A stretch of 6,035 bases of DNA. It comes from Oscillibacter sp. UBA6647 (lineage in GTDB: Bacteria; Bacillota; Clostridia; Oscillospirales; Oscillospiraceae). The notes under the pieces are model-generated. The model was not told the DNA's origin. It saw nothing but the letters and a program-made list of their open reading frames with translations, and ran no database searches. Positions within the stretch are counted from its first letter, which is position 1; each line of letters begins with the position of its first letter. A program made the position numbers and the translations under genes. Positions 5,572 through 6,035 of this stretch are shown here, piece by piece. The DNA lies in the NCBI GenBank assembly GCA_002455655.1, contig DKLF01000006.1, forward strand, positions 1 through 6,035, written 5' to 3'.

Positions 5572-6035
5572 ATGAGTTTGATTGTGCAGAAATTCGGCGG
5601 CAGCTCGGTGAAAAACGCCGAGCGTATCCGCCATGTGGCCGAGATTATCCAGCGGACCTATCAGGCCGGAAACGACGTAATTGTGGTGCTGTCCGCCCAG
5701 GGCGACACTACTGACGATTTGATTGAGCGGGCGCAGGAGATCAATCCCCGTGCCTCCAACCGGGAGATGGACATGCTCCTGTCGGTCGGAGAGCAGATAT
5801 CCATTTCCCTGTGCGCCATGGAGCTGGAGCGGCGCGGCCTGCGCTGCGTGTCTTTGGCAGGATGGCAGGCAGGGGTCCAGACCTCTGCCGTGTACGGCGA
5901 GGCCCGCATCAAGCGGATAGACGCGGAGCGGATTCAGTCCGAACTGGACCAGCGCCGCATCGTTCTGGTGGCGGGCTTTCAGGGCATTGACCGCGCCGGA
6001 AACATTACCAGGCTGGGCCGGGGCGGGTCAGATAC
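5572..6035 (+). CDS. lysC: Aspartate kinase (5' part, runs off the window)
   Basis: Phosphorylates L-aspartate to 4-aspartyl phosphate, the first step towards lysine, diaminopimelate, threonine and methionine. Only the first 154 codons of the amino acid kinase domain are present; the frame is open to the window edge. Visible motifs are QKFGGSSV (6-13, with catalytic Lys7), VVLSAQGDTTDDL (38-50), LLSVGEQIS (69-77, with Glu74 of the substrate site), VAGFQG (133-138) and LGRGGSD (148-154). Small departures from the common pattern are Ser for Thr in FGGTS, Gln for Met in SAMG and Arg for Thr in ITTLGRGG. All are outside absolutely required positions as far as I know. AAGGGG (5557-5562) lies 9 nt before the ATG and the gap from hom is 46 nt, so it is likely in the same operon. 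The C-terminal ACT domains that set feedback class are not visible, so lysC versus other isozyme names is uncertain. Confidence 0.95.
   Translation, partial: MSLIVQKFGGSSVKNAERIRHVAEIIQRTYQAGNDVIVVLSAQGDTTDDLIERAQEINPRASNREMDMLLSVGEQISISLCAMELERRGLRCVSLAGWQAGVQTSAVYGEARIKRIDAERIQSELDQRRIVLVAGFQGIDRAGNITRLGRGGSD

Overview
The window looks like chromosomal DNA from a moderately GC-rich Firmicute of class Clostridia, most likely an Oscillospiraceae-type gut anaerobe. The grounds are strong AGGAGG-type ribosome binding sites, sigma-A-like promoters, a DUF1292 gene, a class A PBP with an acidic Pro/Thr/Glu-rich tail, and a PheB/ThrR-type ACT gene in front of homoserine dehydrogenase. The genus is an inference, as no search was possible. 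I see no mobile element, CRISPR array, tRNA or rRNA.

Layout. Positions 30-71 hold a strong hairpin with a broken U-tract that ends minus-strand transcription. Positions 123-325 (minus) contain no credible protein gene but fold on paper into one long, imperfect, rod-like RNA of about 200 nt with an asymmetric central bubble, which I read as a 6S RNA (ssrS). It starts about 35 nt after the stop codon of a small acidic DUF1292 protein (361-657, minus), which has its own promoter at 693-721. A 294-base divergent intergenic region follows. It carries the DUF1292 promoter, a promoter for the next gene, a 15-base direct repeat (14/15 identical) and a small leader hairpin.

Positions 952-3576 (plus) encode an 874-residue class A penicillin-binding protein with a cytoplasmic basic tail, one membrane anchor, and intact GT51 glycosyltransferase and transpeptidase motifs. 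It closes with a near-perfect, A/T-flanked terminator (3585-3616) that could work in both directions.

After a 253-base spacer, a promoter at 3800-3828 drives an apparent amino-acid operon on the plus strand: an ACT-domain regulator (pheB/thrR type, 3870-4310), homoserine dehydrogenase (hom, 4332-5525) and the start of aspartate kinase (5572 to beyond the window). The two enzymes are the first and third steps of the aspartate-to-threonine/methionine pathway, and the kinase also feeds lysine and diaminopimelate. The leader is too short for a T-box or riboswitch, so control probably acts at the promoter and by enzyme feedback.

Most of the window is ordinary housekeeping sequence. The part most easily missed is the 6S RNA candidate and its linkage to the DUF1292 gene. 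I found no convincing wholly new system.
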